Positions 34,443 through 45,150 are shown, counted from the first letter of the stretch. The stretch: 64,000 nucleotides of DNA from Entoloma clypeatum (GCA_963565915.1 OY751490.1:3286001-3350000); one strand, 5' to 3'. Numbers and translations: made by a program. Notes: a model not told the origin generated them from the letters alone.

Positions 34443-35532
34443 TGAGAAGATGGGACTTGACGAGTGGCCCGCGGTGCGAAAACACCACAAAACCCCTCAC
34501 AACTCCTCAACAAATAGTTCAAGGGTGGCGGGAACTTAACCACTTATTTCGTAAGTAGTTAGACTCGTTTATCTTTTGTAGAAAGTCGTCGCGAGGTCGC
34601 GCGTCGACAATCAAGGGTTTTGATCAAATAAAATAATAATATGAGATCGAGTTTCCTCAGGGTTCACTGAGACTCCCTTTGGATGAGACTTAGAAAATCT
34701 AACCACTCAATCAATCACTGAGAGAGAGAGAGGGATTGGATCTGGCTGGGGGGCCTTTCTAATCTACAGTACATGGCAGGGAACTACAGTTTTTATACAA
34801 GACAAGAGATGAAATATATATATAAGGTTTATCACAAGATATGTCCATAACAAATCGGTTTCCAGGGTATCTGTTATTTGGGCATGGTCCAAATATTCAC
34901 ATGGGTCTTTTAAACATATTTCCGAGGTGTCGAGAGGGCAACCGGCCCTGGCGGAGTGGAGCGACAAGAATGCGTCGTTTCGCGAGCATTCTAGAAGTCC
35001 GCATCAATATTGATGTTGTCGATCGATCGATCAAGTTCCCGGTTGTCATCGATCAAGGGTCCGAAGTGTCAACAAGTCACGGACCGGGAACCAGGTTCCA
35101 GGGTTCGGTCTATTTCTGGTAAGCCACACAGATCGGCATCACGGCATCTGTGATCGCGCGTCGTACACTGTGATGCTGGGCATCCTGCTCATTATTATGA
35201 GTCCCCCGAGCCCTCAGATTGTCCATAGTCAATAGTAGTGATTGGATAGGGTGATATGTCATAGAATATTCTTATTAATGACTGGTCCCCTCAATGGTCT
35301 TATCCATTGAGAAATAAAGTGTTTTGTGTCAAGTTTTGGTTAAGCCCTCAAAGTGACTGTTCCCAAGATCATGACCAAAGGTGGTCCAGTGGTATTTAGA
35401 CACTCTTAGGTAGCCAGTAGTACCATCAGTTCCAATAGAATATGTTTGTGAAGGGGCCAGCATTATATTCTTATATTGACAAAACTGTGGGAAAAGTGAA
35501 TTTTCACGCACAGCCGCGCAGCGGTCGTATCA
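34443..35532 (-). repeat. 5' LTR of element E
   Basis: Same 1,090 bp as the LTR at 28599-29688. It is followed by TCGGATGCGTCGG (35533-35545), which repeats the 13 bases left of the element (28586-28598). Confidence 0.9.
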
Positions 35533-36074
35533 TCGGATGCGTCGGAGCAGTCAGAGCGGAGTAGCAGATGAACGGATGTGACAAGTCTGATGTCTTGCAG
35601 AAAGGACCTGGCTTCAACTTATGTGTTGCGCCCCATTCTTTGACATGGTCCTAGATTTCAGATTGGCAGATGTCGGAGGGTGAGAGGAGCGGATGTGCGG
35701 AGGCGGAGATGTGAGAAGGAGGATGAGGACAAAAGGCAAAGGAATAGATTGGTGGAACATATGGCAAGGGATAGTGACATATAATATTTGAACTGAGGAA
35801 CTACGACAGAATTCATACTACTTATAGTAAACCAGAAGTGGGTCAGTAACTACTATAGGTAAGGTGTGGATGTCGGAGTTACTCATCGGAGCAATCGGAG
35901 TACGGAGAGGAGCAAATGCAAAATCAACATTAAGATGTCTACTTGTCAGCATAATTAGAATGTTAACTAGTAGAGATGTCAATAAGTACTATTATGAAAA
36001 TCGTTGGATGTCGGACCGGATAAAACGTCGGAGTCGTTGGATGTGTTGGATGTATGAATTGCATGGTTATGACA
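35533..36074 (+). repeat. Solo LTR F1, right piece
   Basis: Continues F1 after element E and ends GGTTATGACA, followed by the GGAAT duplication. Shares long stretches with F2 and the N LTR (GAAAGGACCTGGCTTCAACTT, GCGCCCCA.TCTTTGA). Dense in CGGA words. Confidence 0.85.
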
Positions 36075-36865
36075 GGAATCTTTGTTTTCTATTCCCTGAA
36101 CAGAACCATCGTACTAGCAATAATCTATGTTGATGATGCAATGTTCATGGGACCAGACACTAAGCTTACAACTGTTAAAAGAGCCGAATTCATGGCTATT
36201 TGGGAATCTTGTGATCTAGGTGAACCCACTGAATTCTTGAGAATGCACATCACACATACCAAGAATATGATCATGATTGATTAATGTGCCTATTTACAGA
36301 AACTAGTAGAGAGATTTGGCATGACAAATGCAATGATCACCAAGACTCCTCTACCTACTGAATACAAGCCGACAGCAAATGCTGGCACCACCACTGCTGC
36401 GCTTTGATCACAATTTCAGCAGATCATAGGATCTCTGCTATATTTAATGATCAGTATATGACCCAATATTGCCTTTGCCGTGATTATGTTATCACAGTTC
36501 TCGGCAAATCCTACCCAGAAACATGTTGATAAAGCAAAGTACATAATCCGCTACCTCGTGGGCACTTCTGATTACCAACTGACATATTCCGGTGATCAAA
36601 ATGTGGGCCTACATGCCTACACAGATTCTGACTGGGCATCCGACAAAATTAAGTGTTGAAGCTGCACCGGATTTTTCCTGAAGCTTGCAGGTGCTTCTGT
36701 AGGCTGGACTTGTTGTCTACAAAAAACCATTGCTCATTCATCTACTGAGGCAGAGTACATGGCGATGTCCGATTGCGGCTGCCAAGTAAAATGGATAATC
36801 CAACTCTTCCAGGAGATTGGCTTCCTAATGCAGAATGTCCCAATCTATGCCAACAATCATGGCTC
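36075..36865 (+). pseudogene. Copia D pol fragment 2 (RT end and RNase H)
   Basis: Continues fragment 1 exactly after GGAAT: IYVDDAMFMGPDTKL (YVDD catalytic site), KTPLPTEYKP, QIIGSLLYLMI, AYTDSDWASDK, STEAEYMAMSDCG and the NNHGSV line. Stops occur near 36282, 36406, 36460 and 36657. Cut at 36865 by solo LTR F2. Confidence 0.88.
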
Positions 36866-37201
36866 TGTCACCTAGCATGTTTCTCAATGTCAGAAAACAT
36901 TGGATGAGTCAGAGCAGAGTAGCAGATGAGCGGATGCGACAGATGTGATGTCTGGCGGAAAGGACCTGGCTTCAACTTGTATGTTGCGCCCCACTCTTTG
37001 ATGTGGTCCTCAATTTCAGATTGGCAGATGTCGGATGAGCAGAAGAGCGGATGAGCAGAGGTGATGGAGAGAATGCTCAAAGGCAAGTAGAGGCGGATGC
37101 AAATGAGGTGTAACATATGATATTTGAACTGAGGTTCTATGACAGGTTTGGTACACTATTTATAGTGAACTAGAATGATCAGTATTACTATAAGTGATGT
37201 G
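36866..37201 (+). repeat. Solo LTR F2, left piece
   Basis: Begins TGTCACCTAGCATGTTTCTC like F1 and the N LTR. It is interrupted after ATGTG by copia C. The left flank GGCTC nearly matches GGCTT after the right piece, consistent with an aged 5 bp duplication. Confidence 0.82.
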
Positions 37202-37512
37202 TGTTGAAGTTCCACCTGGGCGCTAGCCACAGGCGTACTGAGCAACATAGCTACAGTGAAAGTACTCTACGATACCGCTATGGTCACTTACATGGTTTGG
37301 GGTAAGGCTGGTGAGAGCGGTTGAGGCTGGTGAGAGCGATGGAGCTGGTTAAGAGTCAAGAGACAACTTGTTGATATTGACAGTTTCCTGGTCTTATATA
37401 CCGTACTACTGTTTGTACCAACCAAACAAGTATGTAATGAAGATATGTAAAGGTCACGTGATGTAATCTAATCTAATCTAATCTAATCTACGTGATGGGA
37501 AAAGTTTCAACA
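37202..37512 (-). repeat. 3' LTR of copia C
   Basis: Ends TGTTGAAG..TTTCAACA. It contains a (TAATC)n run near 37465-37485 and the minus-strand TATA box TATATAAGACC near 37398. The C-run at 37513-37519 is the polypurine tract. Confidence 0.92.
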
Positions 37513-37587
37513 CCCCCCCATATTTAGTACATATTTCTAAATACATCTTACTTTTTCCCACATATATATATAGGTACTTTGTTTCGC

Positions 37588-40500
37588 CTAGTTTTTTATC
37601 AATCCGAAGTACAGGATAAACTTGGAAAAGAGGATTTTTCCCAGATTCTTAGTTAAGAGGTCTGCAGGGTTGTTCACTCCTTCAATAAATTCAACCGTAA
37701 TTATCCCTTCGGAGACTTTTTCTCTGACGAAGTGGAATCGCACGTCAATGTGCTTGGATCGCTTCTCAGTTACAGGGTTGGATGCGATGAAGACAGAGCC
37801 GTTGTTATCTCCGTAGATCGGTACTGATCCGATCTGCATTCCAAGTTCGGCAAGCATGCTTCTCAGCCATGTTGCTGCGCGACTGCAGTCTGATAACACC
37901 ATATACTCTGCTTCTGTGGAAGAGAGGGCGATGGTCTTTTGCGCCGATGATACCCATGTCACTGCTCCAGACGCCAGTGATATGAAGAAGCCAGTGGTAG
38001 ACCTCCTCGTGTTTTCATCTGACGCCCAGTCGGAGTCTGTGAATGCATAGATTCCTTTCCCTGAGTCACCATCATACATGATTGCGTAATTTTTTGTCGC
38101 TTTCAGATACCTGCAAATATCCCTAGCCACTTCTAAATGGCGTTTGGTGGGATTTGCGGAAAATTGCGACATTTTGATCACGGCAAAACAGATGTCTGGC
38201 CTTGTTCCAATCATCAGATATAGAAGTGATCCGATGACGGATTGGTACTTTGATCGAAGTTCTGCATTGGGTTCATCTTCGGACATCATGGGTTTGTAGC
38301 CCGTAGGAAGTGGGGTATGGGTGGCGTTAGATTGGCTCATCCCCATTCGTTCGAGTATTTTCTCAAGGTAAGGTACTTGATCGATGAAGATACGTTTCCC
38401 GCGTTGCCTTATTTGGATAGAGAGAAATTCTTTCGGTTCCCCATCAGGCACAAGGTGCCCTAGGTCCCTACATTCCCATGTGGTCATGAAGGCCTTCTTT
38501 TTCTCTAGCGTATATTCCCGGTTTGTGCCGAGAAAAGCAGAGTCGTCGACATAGATGACGGCGATTACAATTTCCCCGCTGGTACTTTTGTGAATGAACA
38601 CTCCCGCATCGGAGTGAAGCCGGACAAAGCCGAGCTTTTTCATGGAGGAATCAAGTTCCCTCCACCAGGCTAATGCGGCCTGCTTAAGTCCATATAGAGC
38701 TTTGAATAGTTGGTACACGAGGTGTTCTTTCCCTTTTACTATGTAGCCCTCAGGCTGTCGCATGTAAATGACTTCACGGAGCGTTCCATAGAGGAAGGCT
38801 GATGAGACGTCCAAAAGTGTCATGAACCACCCTTCAAGGGCTGTCAATGCCAGTATTAGTCGGACGGTTTCATATCTTACGACTGGTGAGAAGATCTGAT
38901 CAAAGTCGATCCCTTCTACCTGTGAAAAGCCTTTTGCAACGAGACGTGCTTTCAGGCGGCCGTCGGACTTTTCGTTGTAAACCCATTTGTTCCTTAGAGC
39001 TTTCCTTCCTGCAGGCAGGGGTACTAGCTCTGTGATCACTCCGCGGCGTTTGAGCATGTCTAGCTCTTTACGTTCAGCCGCATACCAGTCTTCTTTATTT
39101 GGAAGAGGGTATATGTCTTTATGGGACATGTCGACAATGCCAACTTGGACTGATATCGCCTCCATCAGGAGGTCATTCATCCATGCCATTTGACCGCCCA
39201 ATCTCCGTCTTCGATCTAATTTTTCAAGATCAGACGCTGGAGTGTCTTCCCCATAGATGCTTCCTGGCATCTTCCGAACTCGTCGTTCCCTGATCGGTCG
39301 ATCTGGTACTTGCTCGGGTTCCGGAGTGGGTACTCGCGGTTCGTCATCAGGCTCACTGGCAGGCAATTCGTTGTCTGATTCAGGTTGATCCTGTTCAATG
39401 GGAAGTGGGTCATGAGGTGTTTCGTTGTGACTGTCGTCGTCATTGCTGCCGGGAATGAGATCCTCAAACTCATCAGCCGGCTCTGGGTTTTCCATTTCTG
39501 GGTGGTTTTCTGGCAACGGGTCGATATGGCACCTAGGGTACTTGCTTTCATCAAAGATAGCTTTCCCGCCCATGAAAATCGTGTTGGTCTCAGGATCCAT
39601 GAAGCGGTATCCTTTGACCCCTGGTTTCAATCCGAGATAAATCATCAATCGGGATCTTGATTCCAGGGAGTTCCTACGTTTCTCCTTTGGGATATATACA
39701 TATGCTTGACATCCAAATACTCTGATGCTGGACATGTCGGGGATCTCATTGGTCACCCTGAAGTAAGGGGTTTTCCATTCAAGACGCTGCATGGGGGTTC
39801 TGTTATAGAGAAATGCTGCGTGTTCCAAACAGAATTCCCACCACATGGGCGGTAAGCATGCATCGAAGCGCAATGCCTGAGATTTTTCCCATAGTGTTCG
39901 ATTGATCCTTTCTGCTCTACCATTCTGCTGGTGCTGATATGGGAGCGTGACGTCGATCAGAATTCCATGATCGGCAAGTACATCTTTGTATTTGTCAAAT
40001 TCTCCACCTCCATCAACTCGCCACTTCTTAGGAGTAGCGGCAAATTGGTTCTGGATCATCGCAAGAAACTGTCTTAGTGCCGTGATGGCACCAGACTTTT
40101 TCCTAAGCAAGACGACCCAGACATGAGATGAAAAATCGTCCAGAAACGTGAGGAAGTATTTGTACTTGTGGTACGATGCCGTGGATATCTGTTTCAGGTC
40201 TGAATGAATCAGGTCGAAGGGTTTGACAGCCCTCGTCATTGAATTGGGGTATGACTGATTCGGCATTTTCCCTTTGAGGCACCCCGTGCAGCTTTCCTGT
40301 GATTTCTCACGTACTAACGTTCTGGGTACTCCTTTGGTACTAGTGGGAATTTTATTGAGCGCCTGGTCATTTGGGTGGCCAAGACGTTTATGCCAGGTTT
40401 CAACAGTGATTTCGCTAGAGATCGCGTGGATTTGGTCATAGCGTATTTCAGTGTCTAACCAGTAAATGGTTTGTCCGATGAAATGAGGCGAAAACTGTAT

Positions 40501-42315
40501 TTTGTTCAGCCCTTTAGAGATATTAATTTCTCCACGCATTCCATCAACTTTGTAACCATGGTTAAGGAAGACGCCTAGGGACAATAGACGTGTGTCCATA
40601 TCCGGAATATAAAATACCGGTCGTAGGAGATGGGTTTTAGTTTCCCCATTTAGGGTATGCCGTACTGGAACGGCCCCAACTCCGAGAATTTCCAGTTTCT
40701 TTCCTTTTGCAGCTGTTTGGACAAATCGCTTAGCCTTGAGAGGCCTGTAATACGCGAAGTCTTTGAACTCATGGGTAAAGTGTAATGATGCGCCGGAATC
40801 TAAGATCCACTGAGCGCGTTCTCTCTCTTTGCAGTGTGTGCAGGACGCGGAATGTTTGATATATTTTTTGTACAGATCATCACTAAAGAGATCTATACTA
40901 TCTGCATCGGTACTAGCTAATATGTATTCAAACGTCTGTGCGTGATTATTAGCGTTTCCCATTTGGTCAAGTTTGAGAGAAGGATGTGACGAACTGTCAA
41001 GTTCGATCAGCCCATCTTCGAATTGTTCCGGCCCCATCCGCTCGCTTTGATGGTCTATGTCCATCATCTTCAGCGATTCTTCTATCGACGGGGCTACGCG
41101 ACGCTGTTTAGCCGGCCTTTCGTCGATGTCAGGAATGATGGTATCTAGGATACGAAGATTCGATCCTGAGGGGCGAGCACCAATGCCGCGCGCGAGTTTG
41201 CGGACATGGTCGTTCTTTTTCCACACGGATGGTTTTCCAGAAGGAAGCCCGGTGTACTGTGACGGAGGGGGGTTCATTCGCTGAAGGAGCGACTGCATTC
41301 TTTGAGAGTCTGGCTGGGCGGTACTCATCGTTTTTCCGCGCCCAGTGACGGTTGTGAAGGACGGTGTCGGAAGAGGGGGGAAGTGGATGGCGGGAGCAAC
41401 AAACTCAACTGTTTCCTCCACATGTTTGGACGCGTTGTCCGCAGTGTTGGCGCTTTTCTTCTGATTGCGCCAGCGTCCTTTTCCCTTCTTCTTTTCAGAA
41501 GCGGTACTATGGTCGGTCGAGTTAGGCTGCTCGTCAGCGTCGTTCTGCGAGGTACTCGGCTTTTGCTGCTTTTCCCATTTGGGGTCCTGCCCCTTGCATT
41601 TTGTCCCGGAAATTTTCCGGGCCTGCTCATTGGACGCACGAGTAGACCCGACCGAATACTTGCGCCTGTACTCCGAGATGATGCTCTCGGCAACGGCTTT
41701 GTAGGTGAAATCGTCGGCGTCGTAGACCTGGAAAAGGGCGGTGGAGAGTGACGACCAGGCGTCGGGAATCGCATTGGCGAGGATCATTGCCTGCATCAGA
41801 TCGGGGACGACAAAGTTCGAATCGGCGAGCCGAGTGAAAAGAGACCCCAGGCGTTCGATTTCAGGCACGGGGTCGCGTCCTGACAGCTTGAAGGTGGCGG
41901 CGGTCTTGAAGGCGCCGAAGATGACAGCCGGGGATACCTTGGAGTAGTTATCTTTCAGCGATTTCCACGCGTCAAGTGCCGAGGTGCTGTCCTTGATGTG
42001 GCGTCTGATCGCCTCAGAGACCTTCAGGCGTATCGCCCCGAGAGCTATGTCGTCGTCCCTGATCCAGGCTTTTTCTTCCTTACGGAAGCCGGGCTGGTCG
42101 ATCGTGGTAGTCAGCACAGGGGGAGCAGCAGCAGTGGCCCCAGGGGTGGAGACCGTGGTGGTGAAGTCAGCGATCACGGGACGAGTGATGTCGCCAGAGA
42201 CGATGCGCCAGACTCCTTGATGGAGGAGGTAAGACTTCATCTTTTCGGCCCAGCTCTGGTAGTCGATACCGTCGAAGGGGGTGATGATGTCAAGAGCAGA
42301 GCGAGAGGTAGACAT
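37588..42315 (-). CDS. Copia gag-pol polyprotein (1,575 residues)
   Basis: Single frame in Ty1/copia order. Gag occupies roughly residues 1-240 (DYQSWAEKMKSYLLHQGVW; gag-like helical region). A basic linker follows, then aspartic protease (ILDSGASLHF near 502). The integrase has a zinc region (HKRLGHPNDQ..CTGCLKGK) and DDE residues in HSDLKQ (~702), VDGGGEF (~765) and GRAERIN (~798). RT carries VAKGFSQVEGIDFDQ and the YVDD site (~1256), and RNase H carries TDSDWASD (~1427) and STEAEYM (~1467). The start ATG at 42315 follows the primer-binding site and a ~360 bp leader, as in A and B. No zinc knuckle was seen in gag, and no stop or frameshift is present. It would be cleaved by its own protease into capsid, integrase and RT. 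Confidence 0.95.
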   Translation of the reverse strand: MSTSRSALDIITPFDGIDYQSWAEKMKSYLLHQGVWRIVSGDITRPVIADFTTTVSTPGATAAAPPVLTTTIDQPGFRKEEKAWIRDDDIALGAIRLKVSEAIRRHIKDSTSALDAWKSLKDNYSKVSPAVIFGAFKTAATFKLSGRDPVPEIERLGSLFTRLADSNFVVPDLMQAMILANAIPDAWSSLSTALFQVYDADDFTYKAVAESIISEYRRKYSVGSTRASNEQARKISGTKCKGQDPKWEKQQKPSTSQNDADEQPNSTDHSTASEKKKGKGRWRNQKKSANTADNASKHVEETVEFVAPAIHFPPLPTPSFTTVTGRGKTMSTAQPDSQRMQSLLQRMNPPPSQYTGLPSGKPSVWKKNDHVRKLARGIGARPSGSNLRILDTIIPDIDERPAKQRRVAPSIEESLKMMDIDHQSERMGPEQFEDGLIELDSSSHPSLKLDQMGNANNHAQTFEYILASTDADSIDLFSDDLYKKYIKHSASCTHCKERERAQWILDSGASLHFTHEFKDFAYYRPLKAKRFVQTAAKGKKLEILGVGAVPVRHTLNGETKTHLLRPVFYIPDMDTRLLSLGVFLNHGYKVDGMRGEINISKGLNKIQFSPHFIGQTIYWLDTEIRYDQIHAISSEITVETWHKRLGHPNDQALNKIPTSTKGVPRTLVREKSQESCTGCLKGKMPNQSYPNSMTRAVKPFDLIHSDLKQISTASYHKYKYFLTFLDDFSSHVWVVLLRKKSGAITALRQFLAMIQNQFAATPKKWRVDGGGEFDKYKDVLADHGILIDVTLPYQHQQNGRAERINRTLWEKSQALRFDACLPPMWWEFCLEHAAFLYNRTPMQRLEWKTPYFRVTNEIPDMSSIRVFGCQAYVYIPKEKRRNSLESRSRLMIYLGLKPGVKGYRFMDPETNTIFMGGKAIFDESKYPRCHIDPLPENHPEMENPEPADEFEDLIPGSNDDDSHNETPHDPLPIEQDQPESDNELPASEPDDEPRVPTPEPEQVPDRPIRERRVRKMPGSIYGEDTPASDLEKLDRRRRLGGQMAWMNDLLMEAISVQVGIVDMSHKDIYPLPNKEDWYAAERKELDMLKRRGVITELVPLPAGRKALRNKWVYNEKSDGRLKARLVAKGFSQVEGIDFDQIFSPVVRYETVRLILALTALEGWFMTLLDVSSAFLYGTLREVIYMRQPEGYIVKGKEHLVYQLFKALYGLKQAALAWWRELDSSMKKLGFVRLHSDAGVFIHKSTSGEIVIAVIYVDDSAFLGTNREYTLEKKKAFMTTWECRDLGHLVPDGEPKEFLSIQIRQRGKRIFIDQVPYLEKILERMGMSQSNATHTPLPTGYKPMMSEDEPNAELRSKYQSVIGSLLYLMIGTRPDICFAVIKMSQFSANPTKRHLEVARDICRYLKATKNYAIMYDGDSGKGIYAFTDSDWASDENTRRSTTGFFISLASGAVTWVSSAQKTIALSSTEAEYMVLSDCSRAATWLRSMLAELGMQIGSVPIYGDNNGSVFIASNPVTEKRSKHIDVRFHFVREKVSEGIITVEFIEGVNNPADLLTKNLGKILFSKFILYFGLIKN

Positions 42316-42678
42316 TTTTGGATGAATCTAAGAAAGGGTTCCCAATCAGTGATGTGTTATGAATATGATTCAAGAAAACAATTAAATGATTCCTTATGAC
42401 ATATTCCCTTTAGGAATAGCGGTCACGGGAAAACCCTTTATATGTCAGAAACGTATAAGGTGCGATCAACGTTTCCACATGGAGTGTACTAGGTCAATCC
42501 CCTTAGGGACGTCTCATGACAGGTACTTGTCGTAATGACGTTCCCAGGTTCATATGTGAAGAAGTAAGACTCAGAACCTAGATCTTTCGATCGGTTCTTT
42601 GCCAACCAGGGTAGAGTGGGCAGGTACTCGCTGTTGCCAGTGTTTCCCAAGTCCCTCTGCTATCCGGGGCCCATAACC

Positions 42679-42993
42679 TGTTGAAGTTCCACCTGGGCGC
42701 TAGCCACAGGCGTACTGAGCAACATAGCTACAGTGGAAGTACTCTACTTAACCGTTCTAGTCACTTACTTAGATTGGAAAGGGTGAGGCTGGTGAGAGCG
42801 GTTGAGGCTGGTAAGAGCGATGGAGCTGGTTAAGAGTCAAGAGACAACTTATTGATATTGACAGTTTCCTGGTCTTATATACCGTACTACTGTTTGTACC
42901 AACCAAACAAGTATGTAATGAAGATATGTAAAGGTCACGTGATGTAATCTAATCTAATCTAATCTAATCTATGTGATGGGAAAAGTTTCAACA
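42679..42993 (-). repeat. 5' LTR of copia C
   Basis: 315 bp. It differs from the 3' LTR by small indels and substitutions around the leader-side block (for example ACTTACTTAGATTGG against ACTTACATGGTTTGG), so the copy is not brand-new. The primer-binding string CCATAACC lies just left of it. Confidence 0.92.
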
Positions 42994-43193
42994 ATGTGCA
43001 GATATCGGAGTTGACCATTGGAACATTCGGAGTACGGAGAGTAGCAAATGAAAAGTGAACAACATATGTGGTTGAGATGTTACTTAGTAGAAGTATAATC
43101 AAATATAAATAGAATGTTGTCAGAGCGGATGTCGGAGCGGATGAATTGTCAGAGTTGTTGGATAAGTCGGATGTGAATCGTATGGTTATGACA
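42994..43193 (+). repeat. Solo LTR F2, right piece
   Basis: Resumes with the duplicated ATGTG and ends GAATCGTATGGTTATGACA. Nearly the same as 58704-58913 in the N LTR. Confidence 0.85.
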
Positions 43194-43374
43194 GGCTTGA
43201 TCACATCATCCAAGAATACATCTCTTGTGGATTGATCACTGTAGAGTACATTGAAGGAACATCCAATCCCACAGATATGCTAACTAAAAATCTTAGTCGG
43301 GAACTCTTTGAAAGATGTTGCCAACATTTAGGCTTGACATTTTCATAATCCAATGTATACACATCGAGGGGGAG
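43194..43374 (+). pseudogene. Copia D pol fragment 3 (C-terminus)
   Basis: Lines VEYIEGTSNPTDMLTKNLSR and CCQHLGLTFS, ending in a stop. A purine tract GAGGGGGAG then abuts the LTR. About 25 residues expected between the end of fragment 2 and this piece are missing. Confidence 0.85.
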
Positions 43375-43649
43375 TGTTGAACGAATTCCACTCCTATAGA
43401 TGTTTCATCTATAGTGTCATGTGCCCAATCCCATGACATACAAATAATGTACAAATAAGTAGACTAGTATATAAGACTGTCCTTATTCTCTGTGCAATAT
43501 AACACTCTTACCAAGTAACCCCCACCTTGCAAACACCTCCCAAGATTAGTAGTAAGGTTCCCCCTCTATCATAGATACACGATTAGTAGTGTGTAGCGTA
43601 GAGTATACTAGGACTGCAAGATGACACATCCGCTGTGATACCTCCAACA
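43375..43649 (+). repeat. 3' LTR of copia D
   Basis: 275 bp with TGTTGAACG..CCTCCAACA ends (TGTTG/CAACA) and a TATATAAGACTG box near 43469. The matching 5' LTR is not in the window. Confidence 0.7.
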
Positions 43650-44047
43650 TTGATGTGATCGTATGCTGTTCCAACAGTGCTTACGTGCAGGTTCGTGCTC
43701 GACCTCACCCCAACAGGCATCTTCGTCAGTGTGGACCACCAGGTCTCGCTTGCCCTGAACCAGGTGCAGGCAATCAACAAAGTCCTTGTGGCATGGGCCT
43801 ACATGCTGATACTCGGAATGGCAAGATGACGGTGGTGGCGGAGGCGATCCAGAGGCTGGTCAAGGAGGGGAAGATGGTTGGGTGGCAGGGAGTGATGTGA
43901 AGCTTGAGTGGGGCAAAGGGTTTGGTCGCTCATTGTGTAGGACTGCCATTTTTGGCAGGTATTACATCATAGTTTGGGGGTGTGCAACTTTTTCCTTTCC
44001 CCCAGTGGGACCCCCCACCCCAGGTCTGGGATTCTGGTCCTGCCACC
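43650..44047 (+). other. Unassigned 0.4 kb, possible membrane-protein gene remnant
   Basis: One frame near 43650-43800 reads SYAVPTVLTCRFVLDL, which resembles the last helix and tail of a multi-copy agaric membrane protein family. A later frame reads AEAIQRLVKEGKMVGWQG. Neither is a complete gene. A run of CCCCCCACCCC lies near 44008. Confidence 0.25.
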
Positions 44048-44808
44048 CCCTTGACTGGGCTGAATGGATTGCAATTGCAGAATTCCAGTACAATGACAAA
44101 GAATATCAGGTGACAAAACACACCCCATTCTATCTCAACTATGGTTTACATCCCTGGAAGGGAGAACTGGTGTTGGAAGACACCAATCCAGCTGCCAACG
44201 ACTTCTTGAAAAAACTCAAACAGGCATGAGAAGAAGCTAATGCAGTGCTGAAACAAGCACAAGATCAGATGAAGAAGACAGTTGACACACAGCAAAGTCC
44301 ATCTCAGAACTATTACATCGGAGACAAGGTGTGGCTAGAAGGGACTAACATCAGGACCAATCGTCCCTTGAGGAAACTGGACATGCTCCAACATGGACCA
44401 TTCAAAGTCCTGGAGAAGAAAGGGGCTAGCACATATCTTCTTGATCTCCCCAAAACCTGGAAAATGATTCATCCTGTGTCCAACAAGACCCTGTTGTCAC
44501 CATACAAAACCCCAAAGTATGCTATTCAAAAGAAGAAGCCAGCCCCTGATCCAATCATCATTGAAGGTTGAGAAGAATATCATGTTTCCACGATACTGGA
44601 TTCTTGGAAATTCTGCGGAAAGATCCAATACCTTGTCCAATGGGAAGGGTATGGCCCAGAAGAAAATACATGGGAACCTCGGACTAATGTCCAGAATGCT
44701 CGAGAACTGATCTGTAAGGGCGACCTTACAATCCAACAACTCCGAAGTGCTCCGAAGCGACTCCGACGTCAGATGACTTGCAAGGGAAATCCAAAGAGAA
44801 AGTTCTGA
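44048..44808 (+). pseudogene. Gypsy fragment J (integrase end and chromodomain), same family as H
   Basis: Starts inside the integrase (DWAEWIAIAEFQYNDKE) and runs through GDKVWLEGTNIRT to a complete chromodomain ([36 protein letters not shown]), ending at 44808. Stops interrupt it after KKLKQA and after IIIEG. It is nearly the same as 20905-21500 of H, but on the opposite strand. Confidence 0.9.
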
Positions 44809-44861
44809 GGATTTTCTTGCAAGCTAGGCAGCTATATAGATGACGGGAATTGGAAATGAGG

Positions 44862-45150
44862 AGAGGAATGTTGAAATACGACAAACATTGGGAGTAGGGA
44901 TGGGAACAGAATATGTAAATCGGAAGTGTGCATGTGGTGGTATAAATCATTGCTCCGACATGCACTCCGATGCGGAGTACAGTTGGAGGTCATCAGAGGT
45001 CGGAGGTGTTGAAAGAGAGATGAAAAAGAAAGGAAACGTAAAGTATAGTAATATAAATAATAGATGTACCACAGTTGGTCAGAGGGTCGGAAGACCAGTC
45101 AGAGGCATCGGAGATGTTGGACTAAGGAAAATCAGATGGTTGCCCTTACA
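44862..45150 (-). repeat. Probable 3' LTR of gypsy K
   Basis: The right edge is well placed: TTACA followed by TTACCCCCCCTCT, that is, a polypurine tract then TGTAAGGGC on the element strand. The left edge is a guess. GA-rich, with repeated TCGGAG words. Confidence 0.4.

Larger units (their letters stand above)
28599..35532 (-). mobile_element. LTR retrotransposon E encoding only Gag
   Basis: 6.9 kb element with two 1,090 bp LTRs that appear identical by eye (28599-29688 and 34443-35532). They have TGAGAAG..GTATCA ends, so the element strand reads TGATAC..TTCTCA. A polypurine tract (GTGTGGGGGAGA on the minus strand, 29689-29700) and a primer-binding-like string (TGGAGCCCACCGCGAGG, next to 34443) fix the orientation as minus. 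The only large open frame is gag (34132-32150). I find no protease, RT, RNase H or integrase motif in the remaining 2.4 kb. Inserted in solo LTR F1. Confidence 0.85.
37202..42993 (-). mobile_element. Full-length copia retrotransposon C
   Basis: 5,792 bp minus-strand element, with LTRs 37202-37512 (311 bp) and 42679-42993 (315 bp) and a perfect 5 bp target duplication ATGTG (37197-37201 and 42994-42998). A polypurine tract lies next to the left LTR, the primer-binding site lies next to the right LTR, and there is one open 1,575-codon polyprotein. Inserted in solo LTR F2. It is the best candidate in the window for an active copia. Confidence 0.96.
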
